Below are positions 35,989 to 44,583 of a stretch of 64,000 nucleotides of DNA, piece after piece (position 1 is the stretch's first letter; every line of letters starts with the position of its first letter). Under the pieces are notes generated by a model, which saw only the letters and a list, made by a program, of their open reading frames with translations, searched no databases and was not told the origin of the DNA. The translations under genes and the position numbers were made by a program. Source of the DNA: JADZAI01 sp046348585 (lineage in GTDB: Bacteria > Pseudomonadota > Alphaproteobacteria > Micropepsales > Micropepsaceae); the NCBI GenBank assembly GCA_046348585.1, contig JAXMDZ010000001.1, forward strand, positions 372,001 through 436,000, read 5' to 3'.

Positions 35989-37046
35989 GCTATCTCGCCA
36001 AGCCGAAATTCCGTCACAAGGGGCTGGCGGAGAATGCGCTGGGCTTCACCCACCGCGACTATGAGGGCGCGATCTCGACGCTGTGCGCCGGGTGCGGGCA
36101 CGATTCGATCTCGGCCGCGCTGATTCAGGCCTGCTTCGAGCTGGACATCGAACCGCACCGGGTCGCCAAGCTGTCGGGCATCGGCTGTTCGTCGAAGACG
36201 CCGGACTATCTGCTCGGCCAGAGCCACGGCTTCAACAGCGTCCACGGGCGTATGCCTTCGGTGCTGACCGGCGCCAATCTCGCCAATCGCGAGCTGATCT
36301 ATCTCGGCGTTTCCGGCGACGGCGACAGCGCCTCGATCGGCATCGGGCAGTTCGTCCACGCCATCCGCCGCGGCGTGAACATGATGTATGTGTGCGAGAA
36401 CAACGGCGTCTATGGCCTCACCAAAGGCCAGTTCTCGGCGACCGCCGATACCGGCTCGAAGTCGAAGGCCGGCGGCATCAACGCCGATTCGCCCATCGAT
36501 CTGGTGAGCCTCGCGCTGATCGCCGGGGCGACCTTCGTCGCCCGCAGCTTCTCCGGCGACAAGACGCAGCTCGTGCCGTTGCTGAAGGCCGGTATCGCCC
36601 ACAAGGGCGCGGCGGTGATCGACGTGATCAGCCCCTGCATCGCCTTCAACAATCACGCCGGATCGACCAAGAGCTTCGATTTCGTGCGTGCCCATAACGA
36701 GGCGGTCAACCGGCTGGACTTCCTGGAGGGCCGCGAGGCGATCAAGCTGGACCAGGCGCCGGGCACGGTCGAGGACGTCGTGCAGCACGACGGTTCGATC
36801 ATCCGCCTGCACAAGATCCGCGACGATTACGATCCGCGCGACCGGGTGCGGGCGATGGACTATCTCCAGCAGCGCCACGCGGCGGGCGAACTGGTGACCG
36901 GGCTGCTCTATCTCGATCCCGAGCCGCGCGACCTCCATGCCGGGCTGAACACCGTGAAGGCGCCGCTGAACCGGTTGGACGAACGCGCGCTCTGCCCCGG
37001 CGCGGGGGCGATCGCGGCGCTGAACGAGGATTACCGCGCGGGCTGA
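35985..37046 (+). CDS. korB: 2-oxoacid:acceptor oxidoreductase beta subunit
   Basis: The 353-residue TPP-binding subunit has LCAGCGHDSISAAL (Cys ligands of the proximal [4Fe-4S] cluster), KLSGIGCSSKTPDY, the TPP/Mg motif VSGDGDSASIGIGQ with ENNGVYGLTKGQ, and a later cluster Cys in DVISPCIAFNNH. It lacks the C-terminal extension of some pyruvate enzymes. It is the third gene of the coupled operon, and a strong hairpin follows 27 bp after its stop. With korA and the FAD subunit it forms a complete enzyme that could run alongside or instead of the lipoate-dependent 2-oxoglutarate dehydrogenase. Confidence 0.92.
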   Translation: MSYLAKPKFRHKGLAENALGFTHRDYEGAISTLCAGCGHDSISAALIQACFELDIEPHRVAKLSGIGCSSKTPDYLLGQSHGFNSVHGRMPSVLTGANLANRELIYLGVSGDGDSASIGIGQFVHAIRRGVNMMYVCENNGVYGLTKGQFSATADTGSKSKAGGINADSPIDLVSLALIAGATFVARSFSGDKTQLVPLLKAGIAHKGAAVIDVISPCIAFNNHAGSTKSFDFVRAHNEAVNRLDFLEGREAIKLDQAPGTVEDVVQHDGSIIRLHKIRDDYDPRDRVRAMDYLQQRHAAGELVTGLLYLDPEPRDLHAGLNTVKAPLNRLDERALCPGAGAIAALNEDYRAG

Positions 37047-37066
37047 GCGCCGGTTCGCCCGAGGCC

Positions 37067-37099
37067 AAAAAAGAACGCCGGGGCTTTCGCCCCGGCGTT
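37067..37099 (-). terminator. Intrinsic terminator of the TonB receptor gene
   Basis: AACGCCGGGGC (37074-37084) and GCCCCGGCGTT (37089-37099) form a perfect 11-bp stem with a 4-nt loop. On the minus strand six T follow immediately (37072-37067), a textbook Rho-independent terminator 24 nt after the receptor stop. The stem may also stop the convergent korB transcript, but no T tract exists in that direction. Confidence 0.92.
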
Positions 37100-37122
37100 G
37101 GCGTTCGCGGGGGAGGCGAGCG

Positions 37123-39315
37123 CTAGAAGTTCACGCCCACATCGATGCCCCAGGTCATCGGCGGCGCATAGACGCGCAGATTGCCGAGGGCGCCGAGGCC
37201 GAACGTGTTGTTGATGACGAGCTGGTCGGCGAGGTTCTTGCCCCACAGCGAGACCCGCCAGACGCCGTCCGGCGATTCCAGCGAGATCGCGGCGTCGAGA
37301 AGCGTGTTCTCGCGCCGGACCTGAACGTCCGAGATGCGGTTGATCGTGCCGCCGCTGGTGTAGACGTCGTCCATGTAGACGGCGTTGGCGTTGACCGTCA
37401 GGCGGCCGAAATCGAGATCGGTCGCATAGGTGATGCCGAGCGAGCCGGACCAGCGCGGCGCGAAGACCAGCGGCAGGTCGGTATTGTCGGTCGGATTATC
37501 GACGCCGTCGCTCGTGAGGTCGGCGATGAAGTCCGAATAGCGGGCGTCGAGCCAGCCGATATTGGCGTTGATGGTGAAACCCGAACCGACCGCCCAGTTG
37601 GCCTCCACCTCGAAGCCGTCGATGGTCGCGGCGGCGGCGTTGGTGACGATCGACTGGAAGCCGATGATGTTGCCGCCGCCATCGAGGATCGGCCCCTGCG
37701 TGCCGGTCTGCATGTCGGAATATTCGTTGCGGAAGGCCGCGAAATTGAGGCGCAGGCGGCGGTCGAGGAAGCTGGTCTTGAGGCCGATTTCGTAGGCGTC
37801 GACGTTTTCGGCGTCGAACGGACCGACCGCCGACACCGTATTGGCGCGGCCGTTATAGCCGCCCGAGCGGAAGCCCTGCTGCCACTGGGCATAGGCCATG
37901 ATGTCGTCGGTGAACTTGTAGGAGATGCCGAGCTTGGGCGAGAAGTCGCTCCAGTCGCTCTTGAAGGTCGAGGCGGTCACCGGCCCGAGCGGGTCGTTGG
38001 TGAAGGTCTTTTCCTCGTAGGAGTAGCGGCCGCCGGCGGTCAGTACGAGTTCGGGCGTCGCATTGTAGTCGATCTGGCCGAACACGGCGTAGGCCGTGTT
38101 GTCCTGGTTCGCGAACTGCGTGCCGTTGACGATGAAGCCCCACTGGCGGTTCGAGATGTCGTAGGCTTGGGAGAGGTAATAGACGCCGACGACATAGTTC
38201 CACGGGCCTTCGCCGTTCGAGGCGATGCGCAATTCCTCGCTGAACTGCCAATGGGTCTGCGTGCGCTCGCCGTGATAGCCGGTGAGCGCGGAGGCGTCGT
38301 AGTCGGACGACAGATTGTCGTTGAACTCGCGATAGCCAGTGACCGAGGTGATCGTGCCCGCGCCGATATCGTAGTTCATTTCCAGCGTCGCGCCCCAGGT
38401 GTCGACGTCCGAGAAGATCGGCTCGTTGCCGTAGGTGACGTAGGGGTCGCCGCCCAGCGGCGAGAGATTGGTGAAGACGTTGCCGGGGCGGCCGGCATTG
38501 CGCATCGAGGCGCCCGAGCCTTTCTCGTTGTCGGCGTCGAGGATGAGGGTCGCCTCGAAATCCTCGGTCGGCGCGTAGCGCAGCGTCAGGCGGCCGGCGA
38601 AGGTTTCCTGAAAGCCTTCGTCGCGGCCGAGCGTGGCGTTGTAGTTGTAGCCGTCATAGTTCTTGTAGAGCAGCGAGATGCGGCCCGCGAAGGTGTCGGA
38701 GATCGGGAAGTTCATGGCGGCGCGGACCTCGCGCCGTCCGTGATCGCCGAGCGTTCCCTGGACGCCGCCGCTGAATGTGCCGTCCGGGCGCTTGGTGCGG
38801 AGGCTGACGAGGCCGCCGATCGTGTTGCGGCCGTAGAGCGTGCCCTGCGGGCCGCGCAGCACTTCGACCGAGGCGATGTCGTAGAAATCCATCAGCGCGC
38901 CGGAATTGCGCGTCAGATAGACGCCGTTGATTTCGGTGCCGACCGAGGGCTCGAAGCTCGATTCGACGTCCGAGAAGCCGAGACCGCGGATGTAGAAGGC
39001 CGCCGCGAACGGCGAATAGCCGACCGGCGCCAGAACGACGTTCGGGGCCTTGGCGCTGAGATTGGTGAGGCTCTGCGTCGCCTGCTCGTCGAGGATCTTC
39101 GAGGTGAAGGCGGTCACCGAAACCGGCACGTCCTGAAGGCGCTGCTCGCGCTTCTGGGCGGTGACGACGACCTCTTCGCCGGCATCGTCGGCGGCCGGCG
39201 CGGGCGCGACGGCGGGTTCGGCAGCGGGCTGCTGCGCGAAGGCCGGCGCGGCGGCGAGGATCGCCAGGACGCTCGCGGCTGACATGAACATTCTGGCGGG
39301 TGCGCTGTGGCGCAT
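37123..39315 (-). CDS. TonB-dependent outer-membrane receptor
   Basis: The 730-residue protein has a signal peptide ending APAFAQ, a short Pro/Ala stretch, and the TonB-box-like EEVVVTAQKREQRLQDVPVS. The plug domain has IRGLGFSDVESS and VEVLRGPQGTLYGRNTIGG. A long beta-barrel ends in Phe (WGIDVGVNF), the usual outer-membrane insertion signal. It imports a scarce substrate with TonB energy. The VTAQKREQRLQDVPVSV group is greatly expanded in sphingomonads and often linked to xenobiotic or glycan uptake rather than siderophores. GGGGAGGAG precedes the ATG, and a possible MarR operator overlaps the promoter. Confidence 0.95.
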   Translation of the reverse strand: MRHSAPARMFMSAASVLAILAAAPAFAQQPAAEPAVAPAPAADDAGEEVVVTAQKREQRLQDVPVSVTAFTSKILDEQATQSLTNLSAKAPNVVLAPVGYSPFAAAFYIRGLGFSDVESSFEPSVGTEINGVYLTRNSGALMDFYDIASVEVLRGPQGTLYGRNTIGGLVSLRTKRPDGTFSGGVQGTLGDHGRREVRAAMNFPISDTFAGRISLLYKNYDGYNYNATLGRDEGFQETFAGRLTLRYAPTEDFEATLILDADNEKGSGASMRNAGRPGNVFTNLSPLGGDPYVTYGNEPIFSDVDTWGATLEMNYDIGAGTITSVTGYREFNDNLSSDYDASALTGYHGERTQTHWQFSEELRIASNGEGPWNYVVGVYYLSQAYDISNRQWGFIVNGTQFANQDNTAYAVFGQIDYNATPELVLTAGGRYSYEEKTFTNDPLGPVTASTFKSDWSDFSPKLGISYKFTDDIMAYAQWQQGFRSGGYNGRANTVSAVGPFDAENVDAYEIGLKTSFLDRRLRLNFAAFRNEYSDMQTGTQGPILDGGGNIIGFQSIVTNAAAATIDGFEVEANWAVGSGFTINANIGWLDARYSDFIADLTSDGVDNPTDNTDLPLVFAPRWSGSLGITYATDLDFGRLTVNANAVYMDDVYTSGGTINRISDVQVRRENTLLDAAISLESPDGVWRVSLWGKNLADQLVINNTFGLGALGNLRVYAPPMTWGIDVGVNF

Positions 39316-39371
39316 GGTCCGGCTCCTCCCCGTTGCGTTTCCTTGTGGCCGTCTGAGGCGGCCTCAAGGGG

Positions 39372-39409
39372 AGCATGACCAAGCGAGGGCGATTGTCAAT
39401 CTAGATGAC
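39372..39409 (-). promoter_or_regulatory. TonB receptor promoter with MarR-type operator
   Basis: On the minus strand a consensus TTGACA (39399-39394) stands 16 bp from CATGCT (39377-39372). GTCAATCTAGATGAC (39395-39409), an imperfect palindrome, overlaps the -35. The same core, GT(C/T)AA...TTGAC/TGAC, is found at 45702-45719 and 46900-46914. The nearest MarR gene starts at 39948. Confidence 0.5.
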
Positions 39410-39474
39410 GATAAAATGCTTCGATTGATAAGGTTTTATGCCGGACGCATCCGCCGCGCAACACCCGGCGCGGG

Positions 39475-39948
39475 TCAGGCCTTGCGGCGGCGGCGCGCGG
39501 GCTTCGGCTGGACGGGCGGCGGCGGGGGCGGCGCGCCCCAGTCGCAGGCCAGCGCCGTCATCAGTCCGGCGACATGCGTCTTGCCGATGCGGCGCGCGAG
39601 TTCGGCGGTCAGCCGCTGCACCGCCTCGTTGGCGTCGGCCCGCATCGCCAGGCCCTTGGGCGTGATGGCGATGATCTTCGAGCGGCCGTCGGCGGGATCG
39701 TCCTTCAGTTCGAACATGCCCATCTCGACCATCTGGGCGATGGTGGCGTGGATCGCCTGGCGGCTGATCCCCAGATTGCGAGCGATGTCGGAGGGGCGGT
39801 CGACGCCGGTGACGACGTTGACCATCACCATCGACTGGGGGCGGGTGACCTGGGCCCAACCCTTCGCCTGAAGATGGGCCTGGAGCCCGTCGTCGAACCA
39901 GCAGAAGGCCTGCAGCAGCGGGACGATGAGATAATCGGTCGCGTTCAT
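39475..39948 (-). CDS. MarR family transcriptional regulator
   Basis: The 157-residue protein has a winged helix-turn-helix typical of MarR: SDIARNLGISRQAIHATIAQ (recognition region, residues about 72-91), then the wing KDDPADGRSKIIAITPKG. An unusual C-terminal tail of consecutive prolines and a basic RRRRKA end follows. MarR proteins act as dimers that release DNA on binding small phenolic or lipid ligands. It lies just upstream of the TonB receptor on the same strand, so the receptor promoter and operator at 39372-39409 are its likely target. Start at 39948. Confidence 0.88.
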   Translation of the reverse strand: MNATDYLIVPLLQAFCWFDDGLQAHLQAKGWAQVTRPQSMVMVNVVTGVDRPSDIARNLGISRQAIHATIAQMVEMGMFELKDDPADGRSKIIAITPKGLAMRADANEAVQRLTAELARRIGKTHVAGLMTALACDWGAPPPPPPVQPKPARRRRKA

Positions 39949-40062
39949 GGCGCCTGTGACGGTGGGGAACGAAAGACCGCAGGGTAGGAACGCGGCCGCG
40001 CCGGTCAATGGCCGGGACGGCGTTTCCCGCCGCCGGCGGCCGCCGGGCCGGGAGGCGGGGCG

Positions 40063-40446
40063 CTAGGAGAGCCAGCCGGCGAGCGCGGCGGAGTCGAAAT
40101 ACTCGTCCAGCCGGGTGATCCGCCCCCCGGAAACCGCGCAGACGATGCAGGCCGGTAATTCCAGCACCTTGCCGTTCGCCTGGCGGGCGATCAGCAGATG
40201 CTGCTGCACGAAACCGCCGGGAAAGACGACGAGCCGGCGGTCGGTGTAGCGCCGTTCGGGCGCGCGGGCGATGAAGCCGCGCAGCGTCTTCAGATTGTCC
40301 TCGCGGGTCACCGTCGCCCGGTCGGTATTGTGCCAGATCTCGACGGCGGGATCGTAGATCGCCTCGATCGCCGCGGCGTCGCCGTGCTGGATGGCGTCGA
40401 AGAATCGGACGGCAAGCGCGCGTATGGCTTCCGGCTCGTCGCTCAT
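40063..40446 (-). CDS. NTF2-like (SnoaL) family protein
   Basis: The 127-residue protein has the limonene-epoxide-hydrolase/SnoaL-like fold: IRALAVRFFDAIQHGDAAAIE at the start (in parts), YDPAVEIWHNTDRATVTRE, QQHLLIARQANGKV and ITRLDEYFDSAAL, a C-terminal Asp-Glu pair common in these enzymes. Ligand unknown. It lies 114 bp upstream of the marR start on the same strand and is divergent from the kinase cluster. The gap upstream (40447-40620) holds the divergent promoters, but I see no clear operator in it. Confidence 0.82.
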   Translation of the reverse strand: MSDEPEAIRALAVRFFDAIQHGDAAAIEAIYDPAVEIWHNTDRATVTREDNLKTLRGFIARAPERRYTDRRLVVFPGGFVQQHLLIARQANGKVLELPACIVCAVSGGRITRLDEYFDSAALAGWLS

Positions 40447-40620
40447 GCGCGCATTCTCCCTGTGTCGCGATGGCGCCGGTCGTTGACGCGCCGGCGCGCG
40501 AAATAGTTAGATCACGAAATAATACGGGAACCGAGTCGCCGCAATGCCGCAACGCCGCGAGGAACGATCGAGGCGCGCCGGTCCGGCCGCCGGTGACGGG
40601 CCGTGAGCGGGGCCGGGCGC

Positions 40621-41631
40621 ATGGACGAGGCGCGGCCGTCCGCTCAGCTGCTGAGCGCGCTCGTGCGGCTGGGCTTCGCGCCGAAGCCGGGCGTGCGGAT
40701 CGAGCGCCTGAGCGGCGGCGTGTCGTGCGACATCTACCGGGTCGAGACGGCTTCGGGGACCGTCTGCGTCAAGCAGGCGCTTGAGAAGCTGCGCGTCGCG
40801 GCGGACTGGCGCGCACCGGTGGAGCGCTCGCATGCCGAGGTCGAATGGCTGCGCCTCTCCGAACGGCTGGGGCGGCCGCTGGCGCCGCGCGTGCTGGCCG
40901 AATCGCCGGGCGATCATCTCTTCGTCATGAGCTACCTGCCGCCGGAGGCCTATCCCAACTGGAAGGCCGAGCTGATGGCGGGGCGGATCGATCCGGCCTT
41001 CGCCGCCGCCGTCGGGCGCGATCTCGCCTTCGTCCACGGCAAGACCGCCTATGCCGCCGCCGTCGCCCGCGACTTCGGCCATGGGGCGATGTTCAAGGCG
41101 CTGCGCATCGAGCCCTACCTGCTGCACACCGCGACGCGCCATACCGATCTCGCCGAGAGGCTGACGGCGCTCGCCGGGGAGACGCTGGAGACCGCCATCG
41201 CGCTCGTCCACGGCGATGTCAGCCCGAAGAACATCCTCGTAGGGCCGGAGGGGCCGGTGTTTCTGGACGCCGAGTGCGCCTGGTTCGGCGACCCGGCGTT
41301 CGATCTCGCCTTCTGCCTCGCCCATCTGGTGCTGAAGGCCGTCTGGCGGCCGGAGCTGCGCGCCGCCTATCTCGCCGCCTTCGAGGCGCTGGCGGAGACC
41401 TATCTCGCCGCCGCCCGCTGGGAGCCGCGCGCGGCGCTGGACGCGCGCGCCGGGGCGCTGCTGGCGGCGCTGCTGCTCGCCCGGATCGACGGCAAGTCGC
41501 CGGTCGAGTACCTGACGGACCAGCGCGACCGCGCCTTCGTGCGCCGCGTCGCCCGGACGCTGGTCGCCGCCGAGGCGGTCGGCGTCGCCGAAATCGCCTG
41601 GACCTTCGCCGACGAACTGGACACGAGATGA
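40621..41631 (+). CDS. APH/ChoK-like phosphotransferase (small-molecule kinase)
   Basis: The 336-residue protein is an aminoglycoside-phosphotransferase-fold kinase. The nucleotide loop IERLSGGVSCDIYRVE is near residue 24, a Lys is in VCVKQAL, the catalytic loop is HGDVSPKNILV (Asp base) and the metal site is FLDAECAWFGDPAFDLAF. It would phosphorylate a hydroxyl on a small substrate. A GTG six codons upstream (40603) is an alternative start. Its TGA overlaps the ATG of the enolase-like gene, and the following two genes are also tightly spaced. In context the kinase probably primes a hydroxy acid or sugar acid for the enolase-like enzyme rather than conferring antibiotic resistance. Confidence 0.88.
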   Translation: MDEARPSAQLLSALVRLGFAPKPGVRIERLSGGVSCDIYRVETASGTVCVKQALEKLRVAADWRAPVERSHAEVEWLRLSERLGRPLAPRVLAESPGDHLFVMSYLPPEAYPNWKAELMAGRIDPAFAAAVGRDLAFVHGKTAYAAAVARDFGHGAMFKALRIEPYLLHTATRHTDLAERLTALAGETLETAIALVHGDVSPKNILVGPEGPVFLDAECAWFGDPAFDLAFCLAHLVLKAVWRPELRAAYLAAFEALAETYLAAARWEPRAALDARAGALLAALLLARIDGKSPVEYLTDQRDRAFVRRVARTLVAAEAVGVAEIAWTFADELDTR

Positions 41632-42938
41632 AGACGCGCATCGTTTCCCTGAAAGCCCGGCAGGTCTGGGATTCGCGCGGCCGCCCGACGGTCGAGGCGG
41701 AAGCGGCGCTGGCGGGCGGCGCGAGCGGCCGCGCCATCGCCCCGGCCGGCGCGTCGCGCGGCGCGCACGAGGCGGTCGACCGGCGCGACGGCGGGGCGCG
41801 CTTCGGCGGCATGGGCGTCGACGGCGCGGTCGAGGGCGTCAACGGCGCGCTGGCGCGGGCGCTGGAGGGTCTCGACGCCGCCGATCAGGCCGCAATCGAT
41901 GCGGCCATCGTCGCCGCCGACGGCACGCCCAACAAGGCGCGGCTGGGGGCCAACGCGACGGTCGCCGTTTCGATGGCGGTGCTGCACGCCGCCGCCTCGG
42001 CGGCGGGCGAGCCGCTGTGGCGTTACCTTTCCGGCGGACGCGACGTGCGCCTGCCGCTGCCCGAGATCCAGATCTTCGGCGGCGGCGCCCATGCCGGGCG
42101 GCGCACCGACATTCAGGACTTCATGGTGATGGCCCCGCATGCCGGATCGGTGCGCCGGGCGCTGGAGATCACCGCCGACATCTATCGTGCGGCCGGGGAG
42201 CTGATGGCGGCGCGGGGCACGCTGGCCGGGACCGCCGACGAGGGCGGCTGGTGGCCGGCCTTCGGCTCGAACGAAGCGGCGCTGGTGGCGCTGACCGAGG
42301 CGATCGAGCGGGCGGGCTATCGCCCGGGCCGCGACGTCTGGATCTCGCTGGATGTCGCGGCCAACGAATTGTTCGACGGCGAGGCCTACCGGCTGCCGCT
42401 CGACGGCGCGGCGCTCGAGTCCGGCGCGATGGTGGCGCGCGTGGCGGGCTGGGCGGCGCGCTACGCCATCGCCTCGATCGAGGACCCGGTGTCGCAGGAC
42501 GACCTCGCCGGCATGGCCGAGGCGACGCGGCGGCTGGGCGGCCGCGTGCAGATGATCGGCGACGACATACTGGTGACCGACGCACGGCGCGTGGCGAAGG
42601 CGGCCGAAGCGGGGGCCTGCAACGCGGCGCTCATCAAGGTCAATCAGGCCGGAACCGTGAGCGAGGCCAAAGCGGCGCTGGAAGCGGCGCGGGCACGAGG
42701 CTGGGCGACCATCGTTTCGGCGCGCTCGGGCGAGAGCGAGGACGTGACCATCGCGCATCTGGCGACCGGCTGGGATGCGGGGCAGTTGAAGGTCGGATCG
42801 TTCGCGCGCTCGGAGCGCATGGCGAAGTGGAACGAATTGCTGCGCATCGAGGAGGCGTTGGGCGACAAGGCGCGCTTCGCCGGCGCGGACGCCTTCCCCG
42901 CCGCCGTCGCCGCCCATATCCGGAGCCACGCGCCGTGA
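41628..42938 (+). CDS. Enolase-superfamily protein with altered active site
   Basis: The 436-residue protein aligns along its whole length with enolase (phosphopyruvate hydratase). Metal ligands are kept: Asp242, Glu285 and Asp312. Also kept are the loop Ser43 (GASRG), His155 (GGAHAG), Glu205 (ADEGG), the base Lys337 (ALIKVNQ) and Lys388 (GQLKVGS). Two key positions differ: the catalytic His of VSHRSGE is Ala365 (VSARSGE), and the Glu of DIQEFM is Asp164 (DIQDFM). It is therefore unlikely to be the housekeeping enolase. It probably eliminates water or phosphate from a related phosphorylated acid supplied by the kinase encoded just upstream. Both ends overlap neighbours by 4 bp. Confidence 0.9.
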   Translation: MKTRIVSLKARQVWDSRGRPTVEAEAALAGGASGRAIAPAGASRGAHEAVDRRDGGARFGGMGVDGAVEGVNGALARALEGLDAADQAAIDAAIVAADGTPNKARLGANATVAVSMAVLHAAASAAGEPLWRYLSGGRDVRLPLPEIQIFGGGAHAGRRTDIQDFMVMAPHAGSVRRALEITADIYRAAGELMAARGTLAGTADEGGWWPAFGSNEAALVALTEAIERAGYRPGRDVWISLDVAANELFDGEAYRLPLDGAALESGAMVARVAGWAARYAIASIEDPVSQDDLAGMAEATRRLGGRVQMIGDDILVTDARRVAKAAEAGACNAALIKVNQAGTVSEAKAALEAARARGWATIVSARSGESEDVTIAHLATGWDAGQLKVGSFARSERMAKWNELLRIEEALGDKARFAGADAFPAAVAAHIRSHAP

Positions 42939-43873
42939 AAGCCGTTCTGCACTATCGCGCCAGCCCCGGCTTTCGCGCCGCGCTCGCCGCCATCGAGGGC
43001 GTCGAACTCGCCATCGTGGACGAGACCGACGACGCGGGCTTCGCGCGCGAGATCGCCGGGGCCGAGGTGCTGCTGCATGTGCTGAAGCCCGTCACGGCGG
43101 CGATGATGGACGCCGCGCCGCGGCTCGGCCTCATCCAGAAGATCGGCGTCGGGGTGAACACGATCGACCTGGAGGCGGCGCGGGCGCGCGGCATCGCGGT
43201 CTGCAACATGCCGGGCACCAACAGCCAAGCGGTCGCCGAGATGGCGCTGACGCTGATGCTGGCGGTGCTGCGCCGGGTCGCGGTGTTCGATCCGCAGACG
43301 CGGGCGGGCGAGGGCTGGCGGCCCGACCCGGCGGTGCTCGACCGGGTCGGCGAGATCGGCGGCCGCACGGTCGGCTTTTTCGGCTTCGGCGCCTCGGCCT
43401 CGCGCCTCGCTCCGGCGCTGGAGGCGCTGGGGGCGCGGGTGATCTATGCCGCGCGCGCGGCGAAGCCCGGCCGCGAGGACGGCTTGCGCAGCTTCGAGGC
43501 GCTGCTCGCCGAGGCCGACATCCTCTCGCTGCACGCGCCGCTGACGGACGAGACGCGCGGCATCCTGAACGCGGCGGCGATCGCCCGCATGAAGCCGGGG
43601 GCGATGGTCGTCAATACGGCCCGGGGCGAGCTGATCGACGAGACGGCGCTCGCCGCCGCGCTGCGCGCCGGGCATCTGTCGGGTGCGGGGCTCGACGTTT
43701 TCGCGCGCGAGCCGGTCGATCCGGCGAACGAATTGCTGGCGCTGGCCAACGTCGTCGTGATGCCGCATCTCGCCTGGCTGACGCCGGAGACGCTGGCGCG
43801 CTCGATGGCGGTGGCGGTGGAGAATTGCCGCCGCCTTGCGGCGGGCGCGCCGCTGCTCCACCGGGTGGCCTGA
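42935..43873 (+). CDS. D-isomer-specific 2-hydroxyacid dehydrogenase
   Basis: This 312-residue NAD(P)-dependent oxidoreductase is of the D-3-phosphoglycerate/hydroxypyruvate reductase family. The catalytic Arg230 (NTARGELID), Glu259 (FAREPVD) and His278 (VVMPHLAWLTPET) are all present. The dinucleotide motif is GFFGFGASA, with Ala in place of the third Gly. The start is GTG at 42935, overlapping the enolase-like stop as GTGA. Together with the kinase and the enolase-like enzyme the trio parallels hydroxypyruvate to glycerate to 2-phosphoglycerate to PEP. That is the working model, not a demonstrated pathway. Confidence 0.92.
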   Translation: MKAVLHYRASPGFRAALAAIEGVELAIVDETDDAGFAREIAGAEVLLHVLKPVTAAMMDAAPRLGLIQKIGVGVNTIDLEAARARGIAVCNMPGTNSQAVAEMALTLMLAVLRRVAVFDPQTRAGEGWRPDPAVLDRVGEIGGRTVGFFGFGASASRLAPALEALGARVIYAARAAKPGREDGLRSFEALLAEADILSLHAPLTDETRGILNAAAIARMKPGAMVVNTARGELIDETALAAALRAGHLSGAGLDVFAREPVDPANELLALANVVVMPHLAWLTPETLARSMAVAVENCRRLAAGAPLLHRVA

Positions 43874-43875
43874 CC

Positions 43876-44577
43876 ATGGACGCGAAGCCGCCTGTCGTCC
43901 TCGCTTCGGGTCAGTTGCTGACCGCCGCCTTCTGGGACCCGCTGGTCGAGGCGCTGGGTGCGCGCTTCGCCTTCATCGAGGCCGATCACACGCAGGACGA
44001 GACGATCGCCGGGATGGCGGAGCGGCTGCTCGCCGGAGCGCCGGAGCGCTTCGATCTCGTCGCCCATGCGATGGGCGGATTCACCGCCTTCGAGGTGATG
44101 CGCCGTGCGCCGGAACGGGTGCGCAGCCTCGCGCTGCTGTCGACGCTCGCGCCGAATGACGGGCCGGCGCAGACCGAGCGGCGGCAGGGCTATATCCGTC
44201 TGGTGGAGGACGGCAATTTTCAGGGCGTCGTGGATGAGCGCGTGCCCATCCTGTTGCATCCCGGCCGCCGCGGCGATCCGCGCCTCGTCTCGCTCATCCG
44301 GTCGATGGCGATGGAGACCGGGGCTGAGACCTTCCTGCGCCAGCAGCGGGCGATCATGGGCCGCATCGACAGCCGCCCCTCGCTGGCGGCGATCCGCTGC
44401 CCCACCCTTCTTATCAGGGGCCGCGAGGACGCCATCGCCTCGGCGGCGCACCAGCAAGAGATGCTGGCGGCCATTCCCGGCGCGCGCCTGGAGGAGATCG
44501 CCGATTGCGGGCACCTGGTGACGCTGGAGCGGCCGGACGAGACGGCGCGCATTCTGGGCGGCTGGCTGGCGCGGTAG
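43876..44577 (+). CDS. Alpha/beta-hydrolase fold protein lacking the nucleophilic Ser
   Basis: The 233-residue protein has the alpha/beta-hydrolase fold: oxyanion region PPVVLASGQLLTAAFWDPL, in parts, and elbow strand RFDLVAHAMGGFTAFE. At the nucleophile position of GHSMGG the residue is Ala65 (codon GCG in VAHAMGG), while the acid Asp185 (RGREDAIAS) and His213 (DCGHLVTLE) are kept. It thus cannot use a Ser nucleophile, so a lyase, cofactor-free oxygenase-like or binding role is possible. It begins 2 bp after the dehydrogenase stop and completes the four-gene unit. Confidence 0.85.
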   Translation: MDAKPPVVLASGQLLTAAFWDPLVEALGARFAFIEADHTQDETIAGMAERLLAGAPERFDLVAHAMGGFTAFEVMRRAPERVRSLALLSTLAPNDGPAQTERRQGYIRLVEDGNFQGVVDERVPILLHPGRRGDPRLVSLIRSMAMETGAETFLRQQRAIMGRIDSRPSLAAIRCPTLLIRGREDAIASAAHQQEMLAAIPGARLEEIADCGHLVTLERPDETARILGGWLAR

Positions 44578-44583
44578 GGCCTT

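Noticed and set aside
40621..41631. Aminoglycoside-resistance phosphotransferase
   Set aside because: The fold is shared, but the gene is translationally coupled to an enolase-like gene and a dehydrogenase, and lacks any mobile-element context; a metabolic kinase is more likely.
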